A stretch of DNA of 18,028 nt from JANRIC01 sp033765345 (lineage in GTDB: Bacteria > Bacteroidota > Bacteroidia > Cytophagales > Microscillaceae). The stretch is taken from assembly GCA_033765345.1 (NCBI GenBank), contig JANRIC010000050.1, positions 1 to 18,028 of the forward strand. Direction: 5' to 3'. Under the pieces are notes generated by a model. That model made no database searches. It was not told where the DNA came from and saw only the letters and a program-made list of their open reading frames with translations. The position numbers and the translations under genes were made by a program. Below are positions 6,647-14,923 of this stretch, piece after piece (positions within the stretch are counted from its first letter, which is position 1; every line of letters begins with the position of its first letter).

Positions 6647-7474
6647 ATGAATACACAAAATTTAGGTGTTTTAGCCATCAACAGTCTTCCTTCTAATGGC
6701 AATGCCGGTTTGAAAATGGTCATCAGTGTCTTGGGTACTTTAGTGATTCCTGTACCTTCGGTTATTTTAAGCGGGATAGGTAGTATGCGCCATCTAACAG
6801 GGTTTACTCGCCTTGAGCTTGCTTTTGAAGACCTTTTAGAAGGCAGTTTACAAATTGCTCGCCAAAGAAAGCAGGCATTGATTCTTTATGTAGGTTATTT
6901 GGGGCATCACGAACAGATTTTGACCATCCTTGGCTTGCTGGATCAATACCGAGATCAAATTAAGTATATTTTTGTAGACCCGGTTTGTGGCGACAATGGC
7001 AAACCCTACGTATCCGAAGAAATTATCCAACATTGGCCTTTATTGCTGGCCAAAGCTGATCTTGCTATCCCCAATCTTACAGAGGTAGCATTGCTTGCCG
7101 GGCATCGACAAGGAATCGTAAAAGAACAAAGTGATGTATATGTAGAAGAATTTCGACAAAAATTCCCAAATCTCGATTTTGTAGCCACCAGTATGAGCCA
7201 AAGTGATGAGCTGATCAATCGTTTGTATCAGACTGGTAAAGAAACTAATTTCCACCATTTTTTACATCCCGGCAACTATTCCGGCTCCGGAGATGCTTTT
7301 GCGAGTTTGTTTTTATACTTTCACTTTTTTAAAGGGTATTCCTTGAATCAGTCTCTCCAGAAAGCTGGAGATGTAATGGCGGATTTGATCCGCGAATCTC
7401 TGACGCTTCAAAGTGAAGACCTAATCATTCAGCACGGATTTAATATGAAGCATGAAGACTATTTTGATAGTTGA
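6647..7474 (+). CDS. pdxY: Pyridoxal kinase, PdxY-like (ribokinase superfamily)
   Basis: This enzyme should phosphorylate pyridoxal, pyridoxamine or pyridoxine with ATP in the vitamin B6 salvage pathway, in the cytoplasm. The 275-residue length is usual. Residues 8-20 (VLAINSLPSNGNA) match the substrate-side start of the family. DPVCGDNGKPYV (111-122) is the pyridoxal-kinase 'DPVxGDxGxxYV' signature, PNLTEVALLAG (142-152) follows, and SGSGDAF (212-218) contains the GxGD anion hole with catalytic D216. The N-terminal third is divergent from the E. coli enzyme (VPSVILSGIGSMRHLTGF in place of the usual segment), as in other Bacteroidota sequences I recall. Specificity for pyridoxal rather than another small alcohol is inferred from the signature. 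It is convergent with yqgE, with 4 bases between the stop codons. PdxH, the oxidase of the same pathway, is encoded 9 kb away. Confidence 0.85.
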   Translation: MNTQNLGVLAINSLPSNGNAGLKMVISVLGTLVIPVPSVILSGIGSMRHLTGFTRLELAFEDLLEGSLQIARQRKQALILYVGYLGHHEQILTILGLLDQYRDQIKYIFVDPVCGDNGKPYVSEEIIQHWPLLLAKADLAIPNLTEVALLAGHRQGIVKEQSDVYVEEFRQKFPNLDFVATSMSQSDELINRLYQTGKETNFHHFLHPGNYSGSGDAFASLFLYFHFFKGYSLNQSLQKAGDVMADLIRESLTLQSEDLIIQHGFNMKHEDYFDS

Positions 7475-7491
7475 GGCATTAATTAAGCCTC
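7473..7491. terminator. Short inverted repeat between convergent stop codons
   Basis: GAGGC (7473-7477) and GCCTC (7487-7491) form a 5-pair stem around the self-complementary TTAATTAA core. It overlaps both stop codons of the convergent pair. It has no T-run, so a bidirectional terminator role is only possible. Confidence 0.3.
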
Positions 7492-8036
7492 GGGTCTAAG
7501 GGATAATTTGACAAGATTTTGTGCTTGCCCCCCATTTTCCGAAGAATGCTTCGCCAGAATTGTTCGGCAGGCGTTTCAAAGATAAACCCTGATTCTACTT
7601 GTGTGGTAATCCACACTTTATCAGTAAGTTCACCCTCTAATTGACCATTTCCCCATCCAGAATAACCCAGGAAAAAGCGAATATCGTTTTCCCGAATCTT
7701 ACCCAGATTGATTAGGGTTTTGACTTGCTCATAATCGCCCCCCCAGTACAAACCTTCTTGTATTAGAGTCGAGTCTTCAATCAATTCGGGTAGTCTATGT
7801 ATGAAATGTAGGGTGTTTTTTTCTACTGGCCCACCGACATAAAGGGGAATCTCCGAAAATATAACGCCATCCAAAACATCAGGAAGGCTGATTTGTGTGA
7901 TTTGATTCAGTACAAATCCAAAAGACCCTTCTTCATGATGATCACAAAGTAATACCACACTTCTTTCAAAGTTGGGATCGCCTAGGAAAGGTTCGGCAAT
8001 CAATAAACATCCCTTTTCTATTGGTTTAGAAGCCAT
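7479..8036 (-). CDS. YqgE/AlgH family protein
   Basis: This 185-residue protein has the UPF0301/YqgE pattern throughout. GCLLIAEPFLGDPNFERSVV (9-28) is followed by LLCDHHEEGSFGFVLNQ (29-45), LYVGGPVEKNTLHFIHR (65-81), and RFFLGYSGWGNGQLEGEL (120-137). The family has a soluble alpha/beta fold and is widespread in Proteobacteria and Bacteroidota. AlgH was linked genetically to alginate regulation in Pseudomonas, but the molecular role is unknown, so that name should not be taken as function. ATG at 8036-8034 gives the usual start just before the first conserved block. It is divergent from the secreted serine hydrolase and convergent with pdxY. Confidence 0.93.
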   Translation of the reverse strand: MASKPIEKGCLLIAEPFLGDPNFERSVVLLCDHHEEGSFGFVLNQITQISLPDVLDGVIFSEIPLYVGGPVEKNTLHFIHRLPELIEDSTLIQEGLYWGGDYEQVKTLINLGKIRENDIRFFLGYSGWGNGQLEGELTDKVWITTQVESGFIFETPAEQFWRSILRKMGGKHKILSNYPLDPRLN

Positions 8037-8211
8037 AGTGTACAGCGTTTGTATTTGGAATTGAATCTAAATAATTTAGCAAAAAAAAACAAATGATTTT
8101 TATATATTTGTTTTGTGAAAAAATGCTCTTCCTTTTGGAATATTTGAATATTTCAAGTACTTTATATAATATACTGGATATTTTCTATTAATCTTTTCAA
8201 AACAAACAAAT
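8037..8211. promoter_or_regulatory. Divergent promoter region, yqgE / serine hydrolase
   Basis: These are 175 AT-rich bases. A TAtaTTTG box at 8103-8110 (plus strand) fits the Bacteroidota -7 consensus, about 100 bases before the hydrolase ATG; no TTTG lies at the expected upstream distance. A run of nine A follows 8081. No operator is recognisable. Confidence 0.3.
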
Positions 8212-9444
8212 ATGAAGCTTAAAAGTCTACTTTTGGTATTTGTCCTATTCACTTTCACTTCTTCTCCCCTGCTTTACGGTCAGGTAGCTGATCGAGTAAT
8301 TGCGGGAGTATCTACACAGCGACTCGCACGTTATGAAAATTTTCTCAAAGGAGAAATTGAAGCAGGCAAAATCTCCGGGGCTGTTTTTATGGTACAACGC
8401 AAAGGCGAATTGGTACACCAAGCCGCACTGGGATACAGCAAAAAAGCAGATAAAACTCCGATGAAAACGGACAATCTGTTTTATATCCAGTCTATGACCA
8501 AACCCATCATCACCACAGCGTTCATGATGTTGTATGAAGAAGGGCATTTTTTATTGTCAGACCCCGTCTCCAAGTATCTGCCGGATTTCAAGAATTTAAA
8601 AGTGATCAAAGATATGAACACAGGCAAAAACGGAGCAACCGACCCTTTGAAACGTGAAGTGACCATCGCTCACCTGATGAGCCATACTGCCGGATTTTCA
8701 CACGGATTAGGCCAAACTCAACTGGATAAAGACGTTTTTGAGGCACAATATTTTCAAGAACACGCCGATATTGCCGCTAGGGTCAAAAACTTGACTACCA
8801 TGCCTTTGATGGGTCAGCCCGGTGAGCAATGGTATTATAGTGCTGCCCCAGATGTGCTTTCTTTGTTGATTGAAAAATTCTCCGGCATGACAACCGATAA
8901 ATTTTTACAGGAGCGGTTGTTTAAGCCTCTCGGTATGAATGATACGCACTATAACCTTCCCAAAGCCAGCCAGGCAAGGGCTACTCCAGTATATACCCTT
9001 GACAAAAAAGTGTCTCTTTCTAATGACAACAATGAAGCCTATCGTGTAGAAGGCAATACCATCTGGAGCGGTGTAAACGGCTTGTTCTCAACAGCTTCGG
9101 ATTATATGAAATTCTGCCAGATGCTCCTCAACGGCGGCGAGCTAAACGGCAAGAAGCTTCTCAGCCGCAAAACTATCGAACTGATGACCACCAACCAGGT
9201 CGGCAACTTATTTCCGGCTCCAGGTGTGGGTTTTGGATTTGGGTTTGCGGTAGTCACCCATGTAGCCGACGACAAACTCTACGGCTCTGAAGGTGTCTTC
9301 TACTGGAGTGGGGCTTTTAATACCCACTTTTTTGTAGACCCCAAAGAAAAGCTAATTGCCGTATTTATGACCCAGCTAGACCCTCATGACCAATACTATC
9401 ACAATAAACTGAGGCAATTTGTGTATCAGGCAATTGTAGATTGA
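8212..9444 (+). CDS. Secreted serine beta-lactamase-family hydrolase
   Basis: This 410-residue protein starts with a signal peptide (MKLKSLLLVFVLFTFTSSPL, cleavage probably after LLYGQ). The mature part is a class C beta-lactamase / penicillin-binding-protein fold. The nucleophile motif is S94-M-T-K97. Y209-S-A211 replaces the Y-x-N motif. LMSHTAGFSHG (155-165) is the usual 'HTSG' landmark, and W365-S-G-A-F-N-T371 stands in for the K-T-G motif near the C-terminus. The YSA and WSGxxxT variants are more like the esterase and D-amino-acid/peptide hydrolase members than true AmpC lactamases. A periplasmic esterase or peptidase is therefore as likely as beta-lactam hydrolysis, and resistance should not be inferred. 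It is monocistronic as far as can be seen, followed by a hairpin at 9460-9486. Confidence 0.9.
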   Translation: MKLKSLLLVFVLFTFTSSPLLYGQVADRVIAGVSTQRLARYENFLKGEIEAGKISGAVFMVQRKGELVHQAALGYSKKADKTPMKTDNLFYIQSMTKPIITTAFMMLYEEGHFLLSDPVSKYLPDFKNLKVIKDMNTGKNGATDPLKREVTIAHLMSHTAGFSHGLGQTQLDKDVFEAQYFQEHADIAARVKNLTTMPLMGQPGEQWYYSAAPDVLSLLIEKFSGMTTDKFLQERLFKPLGMNDTHYNLPKASQARATPVYTLDKKVSLSNDNNEAYRVEGNTIWSGVNGLFSTASDYMKFCQMLLNGGELNGKKLLSRKTIELMTTNQVGNLFPAPGVGFGFGFAVVTHVADDKLYGSEGVFYWSGAFNTHFFVDPKEKLIAVFMTQLDPHDQYYHNKLRQFVYQAIVD

Positions 9445-9459
9445 TGATCGGTATTGCAT

Positions 9460-9486
9460 CCTCGATTTGTAAATTTCAGATCGAGG
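9460..9486 (+). terminator. Hairpin downstream of the serine hydrolase gene
   Basis: CCTCGAT (9460-9466) and ATCGAGG (9480-9486) are a perfect 7-pair inverted repeat with a 13-base loop. Flanking TGCAT/ATGCA could extend it. It starts 16 bases after the stop codon. The following bases (TTGTAATGC) are only weakly T-rich, so it may be a terminator or a 3'-stabilising hairpin. Confidence 0.4.
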
Positions 9487-9497
9487 TTGTAATGCAT

Positions 9498-9543
9498 ATT
9501 CCCCAATCAAACTCAGACTATTTTAACTGAATAATTAGAAGAC
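9498..9543. repeat. Imperfect direct repeat flanking the TPR gene, copy 1
   Basis: The segment starting ATATTCCCCAATCAAACTCA, immediately before the TPR gene ATG, recurs in altered form at 10760-10808. AAACTCAGACTA is identical in both and about three quarters of aligned bases agree by eye. It may be a duplicated upstream region. Confidence 0.5.
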
Positions 9544-10572
9544 ATGACATATAAAGGCTTTTTTGGTATTTGTATCATTTTCTTACTTTTAATACTCCCC
9601 TTACAATTATCTGCTTGTGGTTGGTTTTTTACCCTGGATCAGCAGGGTAAGGAAGTAGTGAAAGGACTGGGAGATGAATTTTCACCTCACAGAAGTTTTT
9701 CAAAAAGTGAGGGTTTGAAACTTTTAGAAGAGTTGGAAAAATCACTTGCTCATACCTATAACTATCAAAAACACTCCGATTACGCGCTGTGGCTTTCCAG
9801 AATAGGCAAGGTAGAGGAAGCCTTAGAAATCATGCAAAAACTCAATCAGGAACACCCTAATGAATACATTTTGATGGCAAATTTGGGTACTTTTTATGAA
9901 TTAAACGGAAAACCTAAGGAGGCTTTGTATTGGATTCAAAAGGCGATAGAAAAGAATCCTAAATCGCACTATGGAAGCGAATGGATTCATGTAAAGATTC
10001 TTGAGGCAAAATTAAAAATAAAAGAAGATCCCAATTGGTTAAAAAATCACCGTGTTCTGGATGTAGACTTTTCTAAGTACAATGCTGTGCCGCTTGATGA
10101 AGAAACTTTGGTGGATTTGGAAGAACTAGAGCAGCATCTAAAATATCAACTTGAAGAAAGAATTCCCTATACCCCATCACCTGATCCTATTGTATATCAA
10201 CTACTGATGGAAATGGCTTCGCTGTCAAGTCTAAATGATTTATACGGTGCATATCTAGCGGCAAGATTTGCCTTAGTTTTTGCCAATAATCCAGATGAAA
10301 AGGCTCAAACTCAAGCTAAAATTCAGGAGAGCGAAGCCCTGATAGCTAAATTCGGTAAAGAAGCCCCTAATAATGACAGATACTCCACAGATGGTGAAAT
10401 CCTTCATTTGCCCGATTATAAAGTCAAAGATTTTTTTCCAAAAGAAAAGCCTGTCTTAGCCAATGACGAAAAACCGTCCGATTCAGGTTTTTTGCTGGTT
10501 TTTCTTATTGGAATTGTGCTGCTGATCGTTTTAGGTTTAGTAGCCTGGAGGCTTGGGAGAAAAAACATTTGA
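9544..10572 (+). CDS. TPR protein with lipobox-like N-terminus and C-terminal membrane helix
   Basis: This 342-residue protein of unknown function has an N-terminal hydrophobic segment (8-24) that ends in LSAC (C25), a good lipobox, so lipidation is plausible. Cleavage by signal peptidase I is the alternative. Residues about 73-140 contain two tetratricopeptide repeats (ALWLSRIGKVEEALEIMQKL and YILMANLGTFYELNGKPKEA), with further helical pairs to about 270. Residues 315-336 (GFLLVFLIGIVLLIVLGLVA) are a C-terminal transmembrane helix followed by a basic RLGRKNI tail. The body is therefore predicted in the periplasm, anchored at the C-terminus with positive residues inside. A protein with both a lipobox and a C-terminal anchor is slightly unusual. 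TPRs bind proteins; no partner is encoded next to it. It lies between two copies of an imperfect 47-base repeat. Confidence 0.75.
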   Translation: MTYKGFFGICIIFLLLILPLQLSACGWFFTLDQQGKEVVKGLGDEFSPHRSFSKSEGLKLLEELEKSLAHTYNYQKHSDYALWLSRIGKVEEALEIMQKLNQEHPNEYILMANLGTFYELNGKPKEALYWIQKAIEKNPKSHYGSEWIHVKILEAKLKIKEDPNWLKNHRVLDVDFSKYNAVPLDEETLVDLEELEQHLKYQLEERIPYTPSPDPIVYQLLMEMASLSSLNDLYGAYLAARFALVFANNPDEKAQTQAKIQESEALIAKFGKEAPNNDRYSTDGEILHLPDYKVKDFFPKEKPVLANDEKPSDSGFLLVFLIGIVLLIVLGLVAWRLGRKNI

Positions 10573-10759
10573 TAAACGTTTTTGAAGAAGATACAAAATA
10601 AAAAATTATACTCAAACCGAAGTGGTTTTCCGAGATTTTAGCTTTTAAATCATTAATAATCAAGCTAATCAATCAAGAAAATCAGGCAAATCACTTCAAT
10701 CTGGGTATAATTATAGATGCAATTAGTCAAGTATTGCAAGCAATAGATAAAACCAATTG

Positions 10760-10808
10760 AATATTCCCAAGTAAAACTCAGACTACTTTATCCAAATAAC
10801 TCGAGAAG
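10760..10808. repeat. Imperfect direct repeat flanking the TPR gene, copy 2
   Basis: It begins ATATTCCCAAGTAAAACTCA and aligns with 9498-9543 with one or two small gaps. It is not followed by an ATG; instead a CCCCTTTTTTG stretch follows, faintly like the GGCTTTTTTGG inside the TPR gene's first codons. Confidence 0.5.
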
Positions 10809-10918
10809 CCCCTTTTTTGAAAGTTTGGAGCGTAGCAATTGTTAGTTTAGGTTAATCGCATTTGTCTATGTCGTACAGGCAAATCGTCGTGCCACAAAAA
10901 TAGTTGTTTTTACCCAAA

Positions 10919-10981
10919 CGTTAAAATGTCAGGAGAACCACTTGCCAATAAAGTGCTGTTCTCCTGAACGCATCTTAAACG
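10919..10981. terminator. Large imperfect hairpin past the PIG-L gene
   Basis: CAGGAGAA (10930-10937) pairs with TTCTCCTG (10959-10966), and CACTT (10939-10943) with AAGTG (10951-10955) inside. Outside, CGTTAAAATG (10919-10928) and CATCTTAAACG (10971-10981) extend the stem imperfectly. It is 39 bases past the PIG-L stop on the minus strand, where it is followed by short T-runs (TTTT, then GTTTGGG). Terminator is the plain reading; a structured RNA or mobile repeat copy is possible. Confidence 0.5.
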
Positions 10982-11019
10982 CCACCAATTTCTGATTTAA
11001 CTCCCTCAAAAATCTGAAG

Positions 11020-13539
11020 CTACTTAGAAATCAAATTCACAAATAAACGATAGGCACCGATCACACCGGCCGGTAATTCTCTGAAAAAAGAAAGACCTGT
11101 GTAAACAAAACGTCCTTTGCCGTATTCGGCATAGAGCAGTCCGCCGAGGAGTTCTTTTTCTCCGGGGTCATGGCAACCCAAAACAGGCTGGTATTTTTCA
11201 TCCCACTTTTGGGCAAAGTACAAACCACGCTCCTGCACCCAGCCTTCAAAATCCTGTGCGGTGATTTTATTGGGATAATTCAAGAGTGGGTGTTTTTCGT
11301 CTACAAAGCGCATCGGAGCTTCTTCTACGCTCACACGCTCACGCCCGATCTCAAGTGGATAGGGGCCCAGATTACTGACGACCATGCGAAAATTGGTATG
11401 GTATTGTACCACATAAATGCCACCGTTTTTGACGTATTCCATCAGTTTTTCGTGGTCGTGCTTGAGCCAATCCTGTGTATTGTAGGCTCTCACTCCGGCG
11501 ATGATGGCATCAAACTTTGCGAGGTCTCCTTCCATGTCTTTTTCGCCTAATTCGCTGACTTGATAACCAAGCTGTCGTAGGTAGCGCGGAATATCATCTC
11601 CTGCTCCCTGGATATAGCCGATATTTTTTCCGGTAAGTTGGATGTCCGGTTTTTGCAAGACGGCTTTTGCCTCTGGGAAGAGTGTCTGAATCGGGATATG
11701 CGGGTATTCAATGCGATGTAAACCGTATGCGGGCTTGAAAGAATAGTCAGAAGCAGATTTGATGAAAATTTTCAGTTCGCTGGCTGCAAAATTGCTTGGA
11801 GGCGTAAGCTTAAATTCAAGGCTCATTTCGGCGTCTTTTTTCGATATTTGAAAAACCTGCTCCGCTGGCTCTACTTTCCAGCCAGTTCCCAATTCAGGGC
11901 GAAGCAGTCCACTGGCATTGTCTTTACCAGCTTTGACATTGATTTTGATGGTTTTAGGGGCATTAGAGGCAAAAATGAGCAGATCATCCTCTAGATTTAC
12001 CATTGCCTGGGGTGTAATCTCCAGGCTACGGTAAAGCTCACCTTCATCCGCTTTAGTCCATTTGTAGGTCACCGAGCGGGTATAAGTCAGTTTAAAATTG
12101 TCAATTTGAACTTCAAAATTCACTTTCAAAGCTGAAGTATTTTCAGGCATCCCGATTAATGCCAAATCATCCACTTGGAAAATGCCTTTGAGCGGTGCTT
12201 TTTGCAACCAATATGGCTGCGTAAACGGAATGTCTTGGGGGAGTAAAACTTTGAGTTCAGGATTAAACATGTCAACCCCGGAAAGCTTCTGCGGAAGTTT
12301 GTCCAATTTAGCTAAAGAGCGATTTTGGGCATCCAACAGCGTTATGCTGTTCAAAGTCACCGGATAAGGGCATCGATTGACGGCTTCTATCTGAATATTC
12401 AGGGAATCTCCCGGACTGACCGAATAAGTTCTGCCATTGGCTTCTATCCACAAGCCCAAGCAAGCGGCGATGATCTCTTTGATTTCTGCTTTTTTGAGTT
12501 CCAGCCAATAGCGAGCAGTTTGGTCGGGTCGGGGGTATTGCTCCAAAGCCTGATAAGCTGCCAAAAGTTGTGGAACGATCAGGTGTGGCTTTTCGGGTGA
12601 AAATTCCTGATAAGCTTTTTGTAATAGTGTCTGAATATTTTGGGTATTTGGGATACGCGCCCAGGTGGTGATAATCCCCTCAAACAAATTGGTTTTGGTT
12701 GTATCTCCGGCGAGGTGACTCATATTATCTGTTCTGCCGCCTCGGGGTTTGGATGCTCCAAAACCCTGACTTTTGTGCATACTGCGGCTTTCGGCAGCGA
12801 TGACAAGGTGAGATTTGCCCAATAAAGGATTGTAAGTGCCTATCTCAACGGTAAATGTCTTCAAAGAATCGGGGGGTTGGTTGGTAAATTGCCCCCGGCG
12901 GATGGAGTAGCTGTCCCAAAGCACACGCTTAACTTGCCAGACTTCTACAAATTTCAACTGTTCGGGAAATTTTTTGGGGTCAGCCGCTGCATAAAAAGCC
13001 TCAATCGCCATTTGGGAAGAAGCTTCGTGGTGTCCATGACCCGCATCCCGGGTAGGTGGAAAGCGCGTCACGATGACGTCCGGTCGGAACTTACGAATCA
13101 CCCACACCATATCCGCCAGTACTTTATCTTTATCCCAGATTTTTTTGGTTTCTTCGGCGTGTTTGGAATAACCAAAGTCATTGGCACGGGTAAAAAACTG
13201 TTCGGCACCATCCAATCGGCGGGCTTGTAGCAATTCCTGTGTACGGATAAGCCCTAATAACTCTCTTTGTTCAGCACCGATGAGGTTTTGACCGCCATCA
13301 CCACGGGTCAGTGAAAGATAGCCCGTACGCATCAGTCGGTCATTAGCCAGATAAGCAAGTAAGGCGGTATTTTCATCGTCTGGGTGCGCTGCGATGTACA
13401 GGGCTGAACCCAATACTTGAAGCTTTTTCAAAGCCAGGATGATTTCGCCACTATGCAGCGTTTTGGGTGTCTGAGCCAACACGGATAGATTCAAAAAACA
13501 ACACAAAAGAAAAACCGGGATTTTTATACGTGACATCAT
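11020..13539 (-). CDS. Secreted PIG-L (LmbE) deacetylase with C-terminal domain
   Basis: This 839-residue protein has a signal peptide (MMSRIKIPVFLLCCFLNLSV, cleavage about LAQ-T). Residues 44-260 are a PIG-L/LmbE zinc-dependent N-deacetylase domain. AAHPDDENTALL (50-61) carries the H-P-D-D motif, SLTRGDGGQN (76-85) follows, and DAGHGHHEASSQ (165-176) gives the second zinc-binding histidine pair. Residues about 365-600 look like beta-sandwich modules of the NEW3/CARDB type (VNRCPYPVTLNSITLLD is typical of such strands). Residues about 628-839 (GKNIGYIQGAGDDIPRYLRQ, then FDAIIAGVRAYNT and GGIYVVQYHT) resemble a glutamine-amidotransferase-like or ThuA-like flavodoxin fold without an obvious catalytic Cys. 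The family is common in Bacteroidota and presumably acts on N-acetylated sugars outside the cytoplasm; the substrate is unknown. It is much longer than single-domain LmbE (about 230 residues). Confidence 0.88.
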   Translation of the reverse strand: MMSRIKIPVFLLCCFLNLSVLAQTPKTLHSGEIILALKKLQVLGSALYIAAHPDDENTALLAYLANDRLMRTGYLSLTRGDGGQNLIGAEQRELLGLIRTQELLQARRLDGAEQFFTRANDFGYSKHAEETKKIWDKDKVLADMVWVIRKFRPDVIVTRFPPTRDAGHGHHEASSQMAIEAFYAAADPKKFPEQLKFVEVWQVKRVLWDSYSIRRGQFTNQPPDSLKTFTVEIGTYNPLLGKSHLVIAAESRSMHKSQGFGASKPRGGRTDNMSHLAGDTTKTNLFEGIITTWARIPNTQNIQTLLQKAYQEFSPEKPHLIVPQLLAAYQALEQYPRPDQTARYWLELKKAEIKEIIAACLGLWIEANGRTYSVSPGDSLNIQIEAVNRCPYPVTLNSITLLDAQNRSLAKLDKLPQKLSGVDMFNPELKVLLPQDIPFTQPYWLQKAPLKGIFQVDDLALIGMPENTSALKVNFEVQIDNFKLTYTRSVTYKWTKADEGELYRSLEITPQAMVNLEDDLLIFASNAPKTIKINVKAGKDNASGLLRPELGTGWKVEPAEQVFQISKKDAEMSLEFKLTPPSNFAASELKIFIKSASDYSFKPAYGLHRIEYPHIPIQTLFPEAKAVLQKPDIQLTGKNIGYIQGAGDDIPRYLRQLGYQVSELGEKDMEGDLAKFDAIIAGVRAYNTQDWLKHDHEKLMEYVKNGGIYVVQYHTNFRMVVSNLGPYPLEIGRERVSVEEAPMRFVDEKHPLLNYPNKITAQDFEGWVQERGLYFAQKWDEKYQPVLGCHDPGEKELLGGLLYAEYGKGRFVYTGLSFFRELPAGVIGAYRLFVNLISK

Positions 13540-13742
13540 ATTTGAAGATCAATCGGCAAAATAAAATACGAGTATTTGGATTATACCTTAAATATAGAGA
13601 GGGTTAAAGAATCTAAGCCAATGATTAACAATTATTTAACAGAAAAAATATTTCTTGGTCTACATACCCCAGGTGTGAAGCCGATAGTGTATATTGCACA
13701 CAAAAACTGTCAGAGAACCAAAATATTTTATCCCAATAATCA

Positions 13743-14612
13743 TTATAGCTCAATTCCATCTTTGTGTAGGGGGCGATTCTGCCATTTGCCATCCAGCAAT
13801 ATTTTAACTTCTTTGTACCCAATATTTTTGAGTATTTTAGCGGTTTCTTTGAATTGTTGGGTGATTTCAGTGGGGTGATGGGCGTCCGAATTGATCATAA
13901 TCGGAATGTTGAGGTCAAAGGCCTGCTCCAGAATCCAGGAGCTGGGGTAGGTTTCCGTAGATTTTTTTTTGTAAAGCCCACGGGTATTCACCTCGATCAC
14001 ACTTCCTGATTTGGCTATAGTTTTGAGGGTTTTGAAAACTTCTTTCTGATACCATTTTTCTTGCTCATCAAAAAATTTAGCTTTACGGTTATGAATCTTG
14101 ATTTTATCCAGATGCCCAACAATTTCGGGGCATTGCTCATCCATCATTTGGCGGGTTAATTCATAGTATCTACGTACTACTTTTTTGATATCGCCCTTAA
14201 AAATTTCTTTCAGCCCGTCTTTGAATACGGAGGTTTTCCCATCAATTTCCCAGGGGCTACCGTTTGGATAGCGATCTACAAAATGAATAGAACCAATGAC
14301 ATAATCCATTTTAAGACTTCGGATAAAACTGCTGGTTGGTCCTGTAACGTCAGGGATAAAATCTACTTCCATACCTACATAAACTTGTATCAGATCGCTG
14401 AATTTTTGCTTGAGGTGGCTAGCTTCTGCCAGATACTGAGAGACTTTGTCATAACGCATACACCACTTGACCGGAAAAGTAAGAGGAGCGTGTGAAGAAA
14501 AACCATAGACTTTTACCTTCTGATTAATGGCTTCGTGAAGATACGCTTCCATTTTATCAGTCCCGTCGCAATATTCGCTATGGCTGTGGTAGTTGGTCCA
14601 GTACATAATCAT
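13743..14612 (-). CDS. PHP-family phosphoesterase, histidinol-phosphatase-like (HisK type)
   Basis: This 289-residue protein has a PHP-fold metal site. H9-S-H11 in NYHSHSEYCDG, H41 in GFSSHAPL, E82 in GMEVDFIPD, H110 in IGSIHFVD, H167 in VGHLDK, and the closing SDAHHP with D243 and H245 cover all expected ligands. The arrangement and length match HisK-type histidinol-phosphatases (histidine biosynthesis, cytoplasm). Some close relatives act on other phosphates and no other his genes are nearby, so the substrate is provisional. The start may be M1 or M3 (MYWTNYHSHS). There is no signal peptide. The 203-base gap to the PIG-L gene holds no recognisable gene. Confidence 0.88.
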   Translation of the reverse strand: MIMYWTNYHSHSEYCDGTDKMEAYLHEAINQKVKVYGFSSHAPLTFPVKWCMRYDKVSQYLAEASHLKQKFSDLIQVYVGMEVDFIPDVTGPTSSFIRSLKMDYVIGSIHFVDRYPNGSPWEIDGKTSVFKDGLKEIFKGDIKKVVRRYYELTRQMMDEQCPEIVGHLDKIKIHNRKAKFFDEQEKWYQKEVFKTLKTIAKSGSVIEVNTRGLYKKKSTETYPSSWILEQAFDLNIPIMINSDAHHPTEITQQFKETAKILKNIGYKEVKILLDGKWQNRPLHKDGIEL

Positions 14613-14923
14613 CCCGTGCTATAAATATAAAAATAAATTCAATGAAGATTTCTGGTGTCGAGCGAGTTGAAAAACATGTTCTACAATGCCTTTGGTTTAT
14701 GTGTTTATCCTTTTGTAAGAGAAGTTGTAAGCAAAATTCTTTTGAAATTTAAAATTGGAATGTCTCAAACAATAGAGTTTCCGAATTTGGACTTTCGGAT
14801 TTTCTGAAACAAAAATAAAATAAATTATCAAGTTTCAAATCAATGCTGTAGTATATATTTTGGAAAGCTTACAATTTATATTGATTTTAGAAATAATTTT
14901 GGATAAATGTTTATTTTTGAGCT
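14613..14923. promoter_or_regulatory. Divergent region between PHP phosphatase and AlkA-like gene
   Basis: These 311 AT-rich bases contain no gene. TCCGAA (14780-14785) and TTCGGA (14794-14799) form a 6-pair hairpin followed by TTTTCT. Two TAnnTTTG boxes lie upstream of the glycosylase, TAatTTTG at 14894-14901 and TAttTTTG at 14912-14919. The first is 22 bases before the ATG and is the better -7 candidate. No matching -33 TTTG is at the expected spacing. Confidence 0.35.

Larger units (their letters stand above)
10573..11019. other. 447-base gap downstream of convergent TPR and PIG-L genes
   Basis: No credible gene is seen. It holds the second copy of the imperfect repeat (10760-10808) and a large hairpin (10919-10981). 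The remainder is AT-rich with no recognisable element. Because the repeat copy resembles the sequence just before the TPR gene, part of this gap may be the remnant of a duplicated gene start. Confidence 0.5.

Noticed and set aside
8212..9444. Antibiotic-resistance beta-lactamase
   Set aside because: The Y-S-A and W-S-G variants fit esterase/peptidase members of the family as well or better; resistance is not supported.
11170..11550. Open frame of 126 codons opposite the PIG-L gene
   Set aside because: It is antisense to a strongly supported coding region, and its protein has no family features.
12325..13230. Several antisense frames of 60-117 codons within the PIG-L gene
   Set aside because: These are shadows of the high-quality coding frame on the other strand.
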